47,064 nt of DNA from Mycobacterium intermedium. GTDB lineage: Bacteria; Actinomycetota; Actinomycetes; Mycobacteriales; Mycobacteriaceae. The DNA is taken from positions 1 to 47,064 of the forward strand of contig NZ_MVHT01000049.1 of the NCBI RefSeq assembly GCF_002086275.1, written 5' to 3'. A program made the position numbers and the translations under genes. Under the pieces are notes generated by a model, which was given only the letters and a program-made list of their open reading frames with translations, had not been told where the DNA came from and made no database searches. Below are positions 33,040 through 44,891 of this stretch, piece after piece; position 1 is the stretch's first letter; each line of letters opens with the position of its first letter.

Positions 33040-34020
33040 CTATGCGTCTCCATCGAAAAGGCCGGTGACGGAACCGTTTTCGAAGACGGCACGAATCGTG
33101 CTGGCGAGCAGCGGGGCGATGGACAGCACGGTGAGCTGGGGGAACCGCTTTTCTTCGCCGATCGGCAGCGTGTTGGTGACGATCACTTCCCGGGCGCCAC
33201 AGGCGGCCAACCGCTCGGCGGCCGGATCGGACAGCACCCCGTGAGTGGCGGCGATGATCACGTCGCTGGCCCCGTCATTGTGCAGCAGCTGAACAGCGCC
33301 GGCGATGGTGCCGCCGGTGTCGATCATGTCGTCGATCAGAACGCAGGTCCGGCCGGCGACCTCGCCGACGACGCGGTTGGACACCACCTGGTTGGGCACC
33401 CGCGGGTCGCGGGTCTTGTGGATGAAGGCCAGCGGGACGCCGCCCAGGGAGTCCGCCCACTTTTCGGCGATGCGCACGCGTCCGGAATCGGGCGAGACCA
33501 CGACCATGTTGCTGTCGGGGTAGTTGTCCCGGATGTAGCCGGTCAGTAGGTTCTGGGCGCGCATGTGGTCGACGGGCCCGTCGAAGAACCCCTGGATCTG
33601 GTCGGTGTGCAGGTCGACGGTGACGATCCGGTCCGCGCCGGCGGTCTTGAGCAGGTCTGCGACCAGGCGGGCGGAGATCGGCTCACGCCCGCGGTGCTTC
33701 TTGTCCTGGCGGGCATAGGGATAGAACGGCATGACGGCGGTGATCCGTTTGGCGCTACCGCGTTTGAGCGCGTCAATCATGATCAGCTGTTCCATCAGCC
33801 AGCGGTTCACCGGCCACGGGGACGACTGCAGGACGAAGGCGTCGCAGCCGCGGACCGACTCGTGGAAGCGGACGAAGATCTCGCCGTTGGCGAACTCGCG
33901 AGCCGTCTGCGCCGTGACGTGGACGTCGAGTTCTTTGGCGACCTGTTCGGCGAGCTCAGGGTGAGCGCGGCCGCTGAACAGCATCAGGTTTTTGCGGTTA
34001 TCGGTCCAGTCGTGGCTCAA
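33040..34020 (-). CDS. prs: Ribose-phosphate pyrophosphokinase
   Basis: A 326-residue enzyme that makes PRPP from ribose 5-phosphate and ATP. PRPP feeds purines, pyrimidines, His and Trp and, in mycobacteria, the decaprenyl-phospho-arabinose donor for arabinogalactan. Hallmarks are LFSGRAHPELAEQVAKEL, YARQDKKHRGREPISARLV, VVSPDSGRVRIAE and the PRPP loop CVLIDDMIDTGGTIAGAV. It is equivalent to Rv1017c. The start at ATG 34020 precedes MSHDWTDNRKNLMLF. It is first in the prs-arsC-lpqT cluster, 98 bp after glmU on the same strand. Confidence 0.97.
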   Translation of the reverse strand: MSHDWTDNRKNLMLFSGRAHPELAEQVAKELDVHVTAQTAREFANGEIFVRFHESVRGCDAFVLQSSPWPVNRWLMEQLIMIDALKRGSAKRITAVMPFYPYARQDKKHRGREPISARLVADLLKTAGADRIVTVDLHTDQIQGFFDGPVDHMRAQNLLTGYIRDNYPDSNMVVVSPDSGRVRIAEKWADSLGGVPLAFIHKTRDPRVPNQVVSNRVVGEVAGRTCVLIDDMIDTGGTIAGAVQLLHNDGASDVIIAATHGVLSDPAAERLAACGAREVIVTNTLPIGEEKRFPQLTVLSIAPLLASTIRAVFENGSVTGLFDGDA

Positions 34021-34118
34021 CGTGCTGCCCTCGCGATATCAGGGGAGATTGACGAATCAGAAAGAGATTGAATTGGTGAAAGCAGGCCCTATCGTAGCCG
34101 GGTTTGCCAAAACCCCGG

Positions 34119-35582
34119 TCACGGTGTCTGGTCCGGGCCGGGTTGCTGCTCAGCCGCCTCAGCCGCCTCAGCGGACGGGGTCCCCGGCCGTTTGCGCTGG
34201 ACCCACTTCTCGATATTGCGCTGCGGACCTGCGGATACGGCCAACGCCCCCGGTGGGACGTCCTCGCGGACCACGGTGCCGGCGCCCGTGTAGGCGCCGT
34301 CCCCGACGGATACCGGAGCCACGAACATGGTGTCTGACCCGGTCCGCACGTGGGAACCGATCTTCGTGCGGCTCTTGTTCACGCCGTCATAGTTGACGAA
34401 GACGCTGGAGGCGCCGATGTTGCTGTGTTCGCCGATGTCGGCGTCGCCGACGTAGGTCAGATGCGGCACTTTGGTGCCGGTGCCGATCGTGGAGTTCTTG
34501 GTCTCGACGAACGCGCCCAGTTTGGCCTCGGCGCCCAACACCGTTCCGGGCCGGACAAAGGTGAACGGGCCGACGGTGGCTCCGTCACCGATCGAGGCCG
34601 ACGCGCCGTGGGTGCGGCAGACGGTGGCGTCGTTGCCGACGGTGACGTCGCTCAGGGTGGTGTCCGGCCCGATCTCGCAGTGACCGCCGATCTGGGTCTT
34701 GCCCAGCAGTTGGGTGCCCGGGTAGATGACGGTGTCGCGGCCGATGGTGACGTCCACGTCGATCCAGGTCGTGGCGGGATCGATGACGGTGACCCCGGCC
34801 AGCTGGTGGGCAGAGACGATGCGTCGATTCAGCTCGGCGCCCAATTCGGCGAGCTGCACCCGGTTGTTGACGCCGGCAACCACCGCGCTGTCGTCGAGGT
34901 GGCTGGCCTGGACCGTGTGGCCGTCGCGGCGCAGGATCGCGACGACATCGGTGAGGTAGAGCTCCTGCTGGGCGTTGTTCGAGCTCAGCTGGCCCAGCGC
35001 GGAGCGCAGAGGAGCGATGTCGAAGGCGTAGACGCCGGTGTTGACCTCGCGGATCTCGCGCTGCGAGGGCGTGGCGTCGGTCTGCTCGACGATCGCCATC
35101 ACTTCGTTGTCCTGCGTGCGCAGGATGCGGCCGTAGCCGTAGGGATCGTCCAGGGTGGTGGTCAGCACGGTCACCGCGGCCGAGGTGGCGCTGTGGGTGG
35201 CGATCAGGTCGGCCAGGGTGTCGGCGTCCAGCAGCGGTGTGTCCCCGGCAGCCACTACCACGATGCCTGCGTAGTCACTGGGCAGCGCGGACAGCCCGCA
35301 CAGCACCGCGTGCCCGGTACCTAGGGGCTTGTCCTGCAGTGCCACGTCGATCGTGCGTCCCAGCTTCTCCGCCAGCTCACTGACCAGCGGGGAAATGCGC
35401 TCGTGGCCGTGCCCCAAGACCACCACCAGGTGCTGCGGCGCGAGCTTGGTCATCGCGTGCAGGGAGTGCGACAGCATGCTGCGCCCGCCCAGAGTGTGCA
35501 GGACCTTCGGGGTGTCTGACCGCATCCGAGTGCCGGGGCCGGCCGCTAACACCAGGACCGCGGTGTCACCACGAAACGCCAT
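34119..35582 (-). CDS. glmU: Bifunctional GlcN-1-P acetyltransferase/GlcNAc-1-P uridyltransferase
   Basis: A 487-residue enzyme that makes UDP-GlcNAc for peptidoglycan and the arabinogalactan linker. The N-terminal uridyltransferase has VLAAGPGTRMRSDTPKVLH (11-29) and VVAAGDTPLLDADTL. The C-terminal left-handed beta helix of hexapeptides (IGRDTVIYPGTQL, then VGPFTFVRPGTVLG) carries the acetyltransferase site, with KSRTKIGSHVRTGSDTMFVAPV. The ATG at 35582 has AGAGGA a few bases upstream. The C-terminal tail is Ala/Glu/Pro-rich. It is equivalent to Rv1018c and lies immediately downstream of tRNA-Gln on the same strand. Confidence 0.97.
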   Translation of the reverse strand: MAFRGDTAVLVLAAGPGTRMRSDTPKVLHTLGGRSMLSHSLHAMTKLAPQHLVVVLGHGHERISPLVSELAEKLGRTIDVALQDKPLGTGHAVLCGLSALPSDYAGIVVVAAGDTPLLDADTLADLIATHSATSAAVTVLTTTLDDPYGYGRILRTQDNEVMAIVEQTDATPSQREIREVNTGVYAFDIAPLRSALGQLSSNNAQQELYLTDVVAILRRDGHTVQASHLDDSAVVAGVNNRVQLAELGAELNRRIVSAHQLAGVTVIDPATTWIDVDVTIGRDTVIYPGTQLLGKTQIGGHCEIGPDTTLSDVTVGNDATVCRTHGASASIGDGATVGPFTFVRPGTVLGAEAKLGAFVETKNSTIGTGTKVPHLTYVGDADIGEHSNIGASSVFVNYDGVNKSRTKIGSHVRTGSDTMFVAPVSVGDGAYTGAGTVVREDVPPGALAVSAGPQRNIEKWVQRKRPGTPSAEAAEAAEQQPGPDQTP

Positions 35583-35597
35583 GTCTTCCTCTCCGGA

Positions 35598-35661
35598 CCG
35601 CGAGCGTGCGTGTCTGCTCGACGACACGCCGTCCAGCGTGACATTTCATGCACGCTCGCGG
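35598..35661. repeat. Palindromic repeat between glmU and tRNA-Gln
   Basis: CCGCGAGCGTGCGTG (35598-35612) and CATGCACGCTCGCGG (35647-35661) form a 15-bp arm with one mismatched position. The space between includes a second small inverted repeat, GTGTC-TGCTCGAC-GACAC. It lies 3' of the tRNA on the minus strand and 5' of the glmU start. A run of six T on the minus strand (about 35669-35664) comes between tRNA and hairpin and may end tRNA transcription. It resembles dispersed mycobacterial palindromes rather than a classic terminator. Confidence 0.7.
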
Positions 35662-35673
35662 CAAAAAAGCGTG

Positions 35674-35745
35674 CTCCGTCGCCAGGACTCGAACCTGAAC
35701 TATCTGAACCAAAATCAGAGGTGCTGCCGATTACACCACGACGGA
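35674..35745 (-). tRNA. trnQ: tRNA-Gln (TTG anticodon)
   Basis: The minus strand folds as a 72-nt cloverleaf. The acceptor arms are TCCGTCG and CGACGGA with discriminator G. The D-arm region is GGTGTAATCGGCAGCAC. The anticodon stem TCTGA/TCAGA encloses loop TTTTGGT with anticodon TTG. The T arm is CAGG-TTCGAGT-CCTG. The anticodon reads CAA, glutamine. The 3' CCA is not fully encoded. It occupies the position of the tuberculosis tRNA-Gln beside glmU. Confidence 0.95.
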
Positions 35746-35793
35746 TTGCGAGCGGCGGGCCGCTGCGGGCCCTCGCTTCACCATGAGACTTTA

Positions 35794-35896
35794 GTCGGAC
35801 GACGATGGCGGCCGCGGGCGGCCGGAGGAGGAGTCCGACAATTCGGCCACGTGGACGACGATGGCGGCCGCGGGCGGCCGGAGGAGGAGTCCGACA
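35794..35896. repeat. Two direct copies of a GC-rich hairpin repeat
   Basis: The unit GGACGACGATGGCGGCCGCG, continuing through GGCGGCCGGAGGAGGAGTCCGAC, occurs twice with a 56-bp period. Each copy can fold with GTCGGAC or GTGGAC-like outer arms against GTCCGAC, and GGCCGC against GCGGCC inside. The pair lies between the tRNA-Gln 5' side and the TetR gene. There is no coding potential I trust. Confidence 0.8.
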
Positions 35897-36010
35897 AGCC
35901 CGTAATCCTGCAGGCAAAGTTCGAGTGGCGACCTGCGAAGTTACAGGCTCAGCGTTGACACCAGGCGGGATGTGAGACGGCTACCCGATCGGCGGCATAC
36001 GCTGGTTGCC

Positions 36011-36658
36011 GTGGCTGAGCCGCTCAAGGGTCCGGAAAAGGAAATACGGGCTCCGCGCGCCAGGATGACCGGCAGCGAACGCCGACACCAACTGATCGGC
36101 ATTGCGCGATCCCTGTTTGCCGAACGTGGCTATGACGGGACCTCGATCGAAGAGATCGCCCAACGCGCCAACGTCTCCAAGCCGGTCGTCTACGAGCATT
36201 TCGGCGGCAAGGAAGGCCTCTACGCCGTGGTCGTGGACCGAGAGATGTCCGCCCTGCTGGACGGCATCACGTCCTCGCTGACCAACAACCGGTCCCGGGT
36301 GCGGGTGGAACGGGTCGCGCTGGCGTTGCTGACCTACGTCGAGGAACGAACCGACGGTTTCCGCATCATGATCCGCGACTCGCCGGCCTCGATCAGCTCG
36401 GGAACATACTCCAGTCTGCTCAACGACGCCGTCAGCCAGGTCGCGTCCATCCTGGCCGGCGACTTCGCCCGTCGGGGACTCGACCCCGACCTGGCCCCCC
36501 TTTACGCCCAGGCGTTGGTGGGTTCGGTATCGATGACCGCGCAATGGTGGCTCGACACCCGTGAACCCAAGAAGGAAGTGGTTGCCGCGCACCTGGTCAA
36601 CCTGATGTGGAACGGCCTGACTCATCTGGAAGCCGACCCGCGCTTGCAGGACGAGTGA
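36011..36658 (+). CDS. TetR-family regulator (Rv1019-like)
   Basis: A 215-residue repressor. The HTH is GSERRHQLIGIARSLFAERG, then TSIEEIAQRANVSKPVVYEHFGGKEGLY; the C-terminal domain is typical of dimeric TetR proteins (FRIMIRDSPASIS, ALVGSVSMTAQWW). The GTG at 36011 lies 7 nt after a -10-like TACGCT, consistent with a leaderless transcript. A consensus-like TTGACA at 35955-35960 is too distant from that hexamer to pair with it. In M. tuberculosis the orthologue is reported to repress itself and the downstream mfd and mazG genes. Here a small secreted-protein gene intervenes before mfd. Confidence 0.92.
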   Translation: MAEPLKGPEKEIRAPRARMTGSERRHQLIGIARSLFAERGYDGTSIEEIAQRANVSKPVVYEHFGGKEGLYAVVVDREMSALLDGITSSLTNNRSRVRVERVALALLTYVEERTDGFRIMIRDSPASISSGTYSSLLNDAVSQVASILAGDFARRGLDPDLAPLYAQALVGSVSMTAQWWLDTREPKKEVVAAHLVNLMWNGLTHLEADPRLQDE

Positions 36659-36775
36659 CTCCTTCGGGCGCAAGAAGAACGCAAGCGCACGGTGTTGTGA
36701 TCGGTAGCAGTCCGGCGGCAGTTACCTGCTAGGTAGGCGGCCCGGACGGGATCAGCCAGCACCCCAGGAGCCAAC

Positions 36776-37039
36776 ATGAACCGAGCACGACGCATATTCC
36801 CCTTCATCGCGGCAGGAATCGCTACGGCGGCCATCATCGCTGCACCGTCCGCGACGGCCGATCAAGGCAACTGCCCCCGCCTCCAGGCGTGCACGACGTG
36901 GTGTCCGGGCGACCCCAACCCGGCGGGGCGGCCCGTTCCGTGGGACGGCAGCGTCTGCCACGAGTACTACTGGGACTCGTACGGCGTCCATGACGTCGGC
37001 AACGGCGCCTTCTACTCGTGGGCGACGATGCCCTGGTAG
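36776..37039 (+). CDS. Small Cys-containing secreted protein
   Basis: An 87-residue exported protein of unknown function. The signal peptide is basic, then hydrophobic (MNRARRIFPFIAAGIATAAI), with a likely cleavage after SATA at about residue 28. The mature chain is short and rich in aromatic residues (Tyr/Trp), and carries four cysteines (33, 39, 43 and 61) that could form two disulphides. It ends in SWATMPW. The ATG at 36776 follows CAGGAGCCAAC, a fair ribosome-binding site. It lies between the TetR regulator and mfd, 117 bp after the former, and may belong to the same regulon. Confidence 0.8.
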   Translation: MNRARRIFPFIAAGIATAAIIAAPSATADQGNCPRLQACTTWCPGDPNPAGRPVPWDGSVCHEYYWDSYGVHDVGNGAFYSWATMPW

Positions 37040-37170
37040 CCAGCCGTCGAGTCCCAACGCCCGTAAGGCCAAATCCCGACGATAGGAGCCTGGTTCAGGC
37101 GAGCCCGCGGGCTGGTCGGCCGCGCCGGGCTCGGAAGCGGCACAACCAGCGCCCTTAGAATGGGCGAATC

Positions 37171-40800
<3,630 letters not shown>

Positions 40801-40809
40801 TGGGCAGCA

Positions 40810-41883
40810 ATGATCGTCGTTCTGGTCGACCCACGCCGCCCCTCGCTGGTGCCCGTCGACGCCATCGAGCTCCTCACCGGGCCGGTGCAATACACCGAGG
40901 AAATGCCGATCGCGGTGCCGTGGTCGCTGCCCGACGCGCATCCGGTGCACATGGGCGAGGATGCGCCGGTATTGCTGTCTTCTGACCCTGAGCACCCGGC
41001 GGTGGTGGCTAGGTTGGTAGCCGGAGCGCGGTTGATCGCCGCACCGCCTCCGCAGCGCGGCGAACGTCTGCTCGATGCCGTGGCGATGATGGACAAGCTG
41101 CGCACCAATGGGCCTTGGGAAAGTGAACAAACCCACGACTCGCTGCGCAGGTATCTGCTGGAGGAAACCTACGAGTTGTTGGATGCCGTCCACAGCGGCA
41201 GTGTCGACCAACTGCGTGAAGAGCTCGGCGATTTGCTGCTTCAGGTCCTTTTCCATTCGCGCATCGCAGAGGACGCTGCGCAGTCGCCGTTCAGTGTCGA
41301 CGATGTAGCCGACACCCTGATCCGCAAACTTGGCAACCGGGTGCCGGGAGTCCTTGCGGGCGAAAATATTTCGTTGCAAGACCAGATGGCGCAGTGGGAG
41401 GAAGCCAAGGCGCTGGAACGGTCACGCAAGGCGCATCACTCGGTATTGGACGACGTGCACACCGGCCAACCGGCGTTGGCGTTGGCGCAGAAGGTGATTC
41501 AACGAGTAGAGCAGGCGGGACTGCCCGCTGAGCTGATACCGGAAGAGATCACTTCGATTTCGGTATCGGCCGATGTCGATGCGGAAAACACGCTGCGGAC
41601 AGCGATTTTGGACTTTACCGACACGTTGCGCAAGGCGGAGGCGGCCATCGCCGCCGCGCGCCGTGGCGACAGCGTCGCAGAGGAGTTGGATGTGACGCCG
41701 TTGGGTGTTGTTTCTGCCGAGGAGTGGCGTGCACACTGGCCGGTGGACGCGGGCTGGGATGGGGGCGCTGCTGGCGCCGATGATGTCGCCGAAGACGTCG
41801 TCGAAGTGTCGGAAAGCCCGGAAGATGCGGAAGTGTCTAGAGAGCCTCGCGGTGGGTCGAAAAAGCGCAAAGGTCGTCGCTAG
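40810..41883 (+). CDS. mazG: Nucleoside triphosphate pyrophosphohydrolase
   Basis: A 357-residue MazG that hydrolyses NTPs and dNTPs, including oxidised ones, to monophosphates, lowering mutagenesis. An N-terminal extension precedes the MazG domain (about 85-200) with the metal-binding EETYELLDAV and REELGDLLLQVLFH helices, then a second degenerate repeat (about 225-290). The C-terminal tail is acidic and then basic (GSKKRKGRR), and longer than in M. tuberculosis. It follows mfd by 9 bp and is co-transcribed with it, so damage repair and nucleotide-pool cleaning are linked. Confidence 0.95.
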   Translation: MIVVLVDPRRPSLVPVDAIELLTGPVQYTEEMPIAVPWSLPDAHPVHMGEDAPVLLSSDPEHPAVVARLVAGARLIAAPPPQRGERLLDAVAMMDKLRTNGPWESEQTHDSLRRYLLEETYELLDAVHSGSVDQLREELGDLLLQVLFHSRIAEDAAQSPFSVDDVADTLIRKLGNRVPGVLAGENISLQDQMAQWEEAKALERSRKAHHSVLDDVHTGQPALALAQKVIQRVEQAGLPAELIPEEITSISVSADVDAENTLRTAILDFTDTLRKAEAAIAAARRGDSVAEELDVTPLGVVSAEEWRAHWPVDAGWDGGAAGADDVAEDVVEVSESPEDAEVSREPRGGSKKRKGRR

Positions 41884-42076
41884 GAACCATGCCGATGTTT
41901 GCGGTGTGCAATTTCTGGCTGTTTAGCGCTGTGATGACGATTGCTAAAATCACCGCCAGCAAATTGGTAATTGTTTGAAACTCGTGAGATTTGTGGGTGG
42001 CGCGCCCCGTATTCGCCCGGGGACTTTGCGCGGTCATGGGACGATGGCAGGACTCGAGCTTGTACAGGGGAGTGTT

Positions 42077-42808
42077 TTGTCGCCGAGACGTTGGTTACGC
42101 GCGGTTGCCGTGATAGGGGCTACCGCGATGCTCCTAGCGTCTAGTTGCACCTGGCAGCTCAGCCTCTTCATTCCTGAGGGCGTGCCGCCTCCTCCCGGTG
42201 ATCCGGTGCCGCCGGTTGACACCTACGCCGCGGGTAGACCCGCTGATCAGCTACGGGAGTGGGCCGAGCTGCGGGCGCCGGCGTTGGAGATGCCGGTCGT
42301 GGCGCTTGAGGCGTACGCGTATGCCGCACGGGTCGCGGAGGTGGAGAACCCGAAGTGTCATCTGGCGTGGACCACGCTGGCGGGCATCGGGATGGTCGAG
42401 AGCCACAACGGTACCTATCGAGGGGCCACAATTGCGCCCAACGGGGATGTGAGGCCCCCGATTAGAGGGGTTCGCCTCGATGGCACGGGGGGAAATCTCC
42501 GGATCGTGGACACCGAGGCGAGCGAGCTGGCCGGCGAAGAGGCCCTCGAACGGGCGAAAGGGCCCATGCAGTTCATCTCCGAGACATGGCGTCTGTACGG
42601 GGTGGATGCCAACAACGACGGCGTCGCCGACCCGGACAACATCGACGATGCGGCGCTATCGGCCGCGGGTTACTTGTGTTGGCGCGGAAAGGATCTCTCG
42701 ACTCCGCGGGGGTGGATTACCGCGCTCAAGGCCTATAACAACTCGGGCGTTTATGCGCGAGCGGTGCGGGACTGGGCGACCGCCTATGCGGCAGGTCACC
42801 CGCTATAG
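42077..42808 (+). CDS. lpqU: Lipoprotein LpqU, lytic-transglycosylase-like
   Basis: A 243-residue lipoprotein. A basic n-region and hydrophobic core end in the lipobox LASSC (Cys24). A Pro-rich linker precedes an SLT-like domain: the catalytic Glu is in GIGMVESHNGTY, then KGPMQFISETWRLYG and ALKAYNNSG, all typical of lytic transglycosylases acting on peptidoglycan. The TTG at 42077 is chosen because AGGGGAG lies just upstream and the resulting length equals that of the tuberculosis protein. A TTG at 41975 or an ATG at 42044 would add residues ahead of the signal peptide. The 193-bp gap before it shows no other feature. Confidence 0.9.
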   Translation: MSPRRWLRAVAVIGATAMLLASSCTWQLSLFIPEGVPPPPGDPVPPVDTYAAGRPADQLREWAELRAPALEMPVVALEAYAYAARVAEVENPKCHLAWTTLAGIGMVESHNGTYRGATIAPNGDVRPPIRGVRLDGTGGNLRIVDTEASELAGEEALERAKGPMQFISETWRLYGVDANNDGVADPDNIDDAALSAAGYLCWRGKDLSTPRGWITALKAYNNSGVYARAVRDWATAYAAGHPL

Positions 42809-42924
42809 AAGGATGGATCGCTGACCAAGGCTTTACGCTAGGGCGCTAAGGCGCTAAAGGCGCTAAAGGCGAGCCCAGGGGCCGCCGGCAACCAGGACGC
42901 AGCTAGAAGGTAAAGGAGAACCCA
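42809..42924. promoter_or_regulatory. Short tandem repeat and ribosome-binding site before enolase
   Basis: AGGGCGCTAAGGCGCTAAAG and onwards is a run of three or four degenerate GGCGCTAA(A) units at about 42838-42870. A strong AAAGGAG lies 8 nt before the eno GTG. The GGCGCT units are nearly palindromic and may bind a factor, or may simply be replication slippage. Confidence 0.5.
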
Positions 42925-44214
42925 GTGCCGATTATCGAGCAAGTCGGGGCCCGCGAGATCCTCGATTCCCGCGGCAACCCGACGGTCGAGGTCGAGGTGG
43001 CGCTGATCGACGGAACATTCGCGCGCGCCGCGGTGCCTTCGGGCGCGTCGACCGGCGAACACGAAGCCGTCGAGCTGCGCGACGGCGGCGAGCGTTACGG
43101 CGGCAAAGGCGTCAAGAAGGCTGTGCAGGCCGTGCTCGACGAGATCGGCCCGGCGGTGATCGGACTCAACGCCGACGACCAGCGACTGGTCGACCAGGCG
43201 CTGGTCGACCTCGACGGGACGCCGGACAAGTCCCGGCTGGGGGCCAACGCGATCCTGGGCGTCTCGTTGGCGGTGGCCAAGGCTGCGGCGGATTCCGCGG
43301 AGTTGCCGCTGTTTCGCTACGTCGGCGGACCGAACGCCCACATCCTGCCCGTGCCCATGTTGAACATCCTCAACGGTGGCGCCCACGCCGACACGGGAGT
43401 TGACGTCCAGGAGTTCATGATCGCCCCCATCGGGGCGCCCAGCTTCGCCGAGTCGCTGCGGTGGGGCGCCGAGGTGTATCACTCGCTCAAGTCGGTGTTG
43501 AAGAAGGAGGGTTTGTCCACCGGTCTGGGGGACGAGGGCGGCTTCGCTCCCGACGTGGCCGGTACGACCGCGGCGCTGGATCTGATCGTGCGGGCCATCG
43601 AGTCTGCGGGCTTGAAAGTCGGCTCCGACATCGCGCTGGCCCTGGACGTCGCGGCCACCGAGTTCTACACCGACGGAACCGGTTACAACTTCGAGGGCTC
43701 GGTACACACTGCCGAGCAACTGACCGAGTTCTACGCCGGTCTACTCGGTTCTTATCCGTTGGTGTCGATCGAAGATCCACTGTCCGAGGATGATTGGGAC
43801 GGCTGGGTCACTCTGACGGGCGCAATCGGTGACCGGGTGCAGATCGTCGGCGACGACCTGTTCGTCACCAATCCCGAACGCCTCGAAGAGGGAATCGAGC
43901 GTGGTGCGGCAAATGCGTTGCTGGTCAAGGTGAATCAGATCGGGACGCTGACCGAGACGCTCGATGCGGTTGCGCTGGCCCACCACAGCGGGTACCGCAC
44001 GATGATGAGCCACCGCAGTGGTGAGACGGAAGACACCACGATCGCCGATCTGGCCGTAGCCGTGGGTAGCGGACAGATCAAGACCGGTGCGCCGGCCCGC
44101 AGTGAACGCGTCGCCAAGTACAACCAGCTGTTGCGGATCGAAGCGGCGCTGGGCGACGCCGCTCGCTATGCCGGCGACCTGGCCTTTCCGCGGTACACGC
44201 CGGACCCGAAATAG
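42925..44214 (+). CDS. eno: Enolase
   Basis: A 429-residue glycolytic enzyme that interconverts 2-phosphoglycerate and phosphoenolpyruvate. The N-terminal REILDSRGNPTVEVEV, the catalytic loop SGASTGEHEA, and the signature LLVKVNQIGTLTETLDA followed by SHRSGETEDTTIADLAV are intact. The magnesium ligands are in LALDVAATEF, SIEDPLSEDDWDGW and IVGDDLF. Its length equals that of M. tuberculosis enolase. The GTG start is preceded by AAGGAG. It leads a run of genes, eno-ftsB-DUF501-ppx2, packed with overlaps. Confidence 0.98.
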   Translation: MPIIEQVGAREILDSRGNPTVEVEVALIDGTFARAAVPSGASTGEHEAVELRDGGERYGGKGVKKAVQAVLDEIGPAVIGLNADDQRLVDQALVDLDGTPDKSRLGANAILGVSLAVAKAAADSAELPLFRYVGGPNAHILPVPMLNILNGGAHADTGVDVQEFMIAPIGAPSFAESLRWGAEVYHSLKSVLKKEGLSTGLGDEGGFAPDVAGTTAALDLIVRAIESAGLKVGSDIALALDVAATEFYTDGTGYNFEGSVHTAEQLTEFYAGLLGSYPLVSIEDPLSEDDWDGWVTLTGAIGDRVQIVGDDLFVTNPERLEEGIERGAANALLVKVNQIGTLTETLDAVALAHHSGYRTMMSHRSGETEDTTIADLAVAVGSGQIKTGAPARSERVAKYNQLLRIEAALGDAARYAGDLAFPRYTPDPK

Positions 44215-44225
44215 GCTGAAATAGC

Positions 44226-44891
44226 TTGGCGCCCAAGTCCGACCCGAAACGTCGCGGCCCGGCCTCGCGGCCGGGGAAGGCTGGCGACTCGGGTCGTGGC
44301 CGTCGCTTTACCAAGCCCTCGCCGGCACCCCGGGCAAGCCGCAATGGCACGCACTCGGTGCAGGAGCATGTCGTTGAACCGATCAAGCGGTCGATCAGCG
44401 AATCGCTGGAGCAGCGGTCGGAGCAGCGGCTGGGTTTCACGGCGCGACGAGCGGCGGTGCTGGCCGCGGTGGTCTGCGTGCTCACGTTGACCATTGCGGG
44501 GCCGGTGCGCACCTATTTCGCCCAGCGCACCGAGATGGAGCAGCTGGCGGCCACCGAAGCCGCGCTGCGCAGTCAGATTGCCGAGCTGGAACAGCGCAAG
44601 GGTCAGTTGTCCGACCCGGCGTACATTGCGGCGCAGGCTCGTGAGCGTCTGGGATTCGTCAAGCCTGGGGACATTCCAATCCAGGTTCAGCTACCGCAGG
44701 TCACGCCGTCGCGGGCACCGGGGGCGGAGGAGCCGATGCCGACCAAGAACGATCCCTGGTACACCGCGCTGTGGCACACCATTGCCGATACCCCGCACCT
44801 TCCTCCCGCCGCCGTTACGCCGGCGCCCTCCGAGCCCGAGTCGGGCCCGGGCGGACCGGCGCCGAGCAACCCAACGACGCCCGGTGGTTGA
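44226..44891 (+). CDS. ftsB: FtsB/DivIC-type septum formation protein
   Basis: A 221-residue bitopic division protein. A long basic, Pro/Ser-rich cytoplasmic tail (1-72) precedes one transmembrane helix (about 75-94), a periplasmic coiled coil (about 101-128; MEQLAATEAALRSQIAELEQ) and the DivIC segment (DPAYIAAQARERLGFVKPGD). The C-terminus is Pro-rich. It acts in the FtsQ-FtsB-FtsL complex that activates septal peptidoglycan synthesis. The TTG at 44226 begins 11 bp after eno. Its 3' end overlaps the DUF501 gene by 8 nt. It is equivalent to Rv1024. Confidence 0.92.
   Translation: MAPKSDPKRRGPASRPGKAGDSGRGRRFTKPSPAPRASRNGTHSVQEHVVEPIKRSISESLEQRSEQRLGFTARRAAVLAAVVCVLTLTIAGPVRTYFAQRTEMEQLAATEAALRSQIAELEQRKGQLSDPAYIAAQARERLGFVKPGDIPIQVQLPQVTPSRAPGAEEPMPTKNDPWYTALWHTIADTPHLPPAAVTPAPSEPESGPGGPAPSNPTTPGG

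Noticed and set aside
41975..42076. Extended N-terminus of LpqU
   Set aside because: It would place about 34 residues before a complete lipoprotein signal peptide; the TTG at 42077 has the ribosome-binding site.
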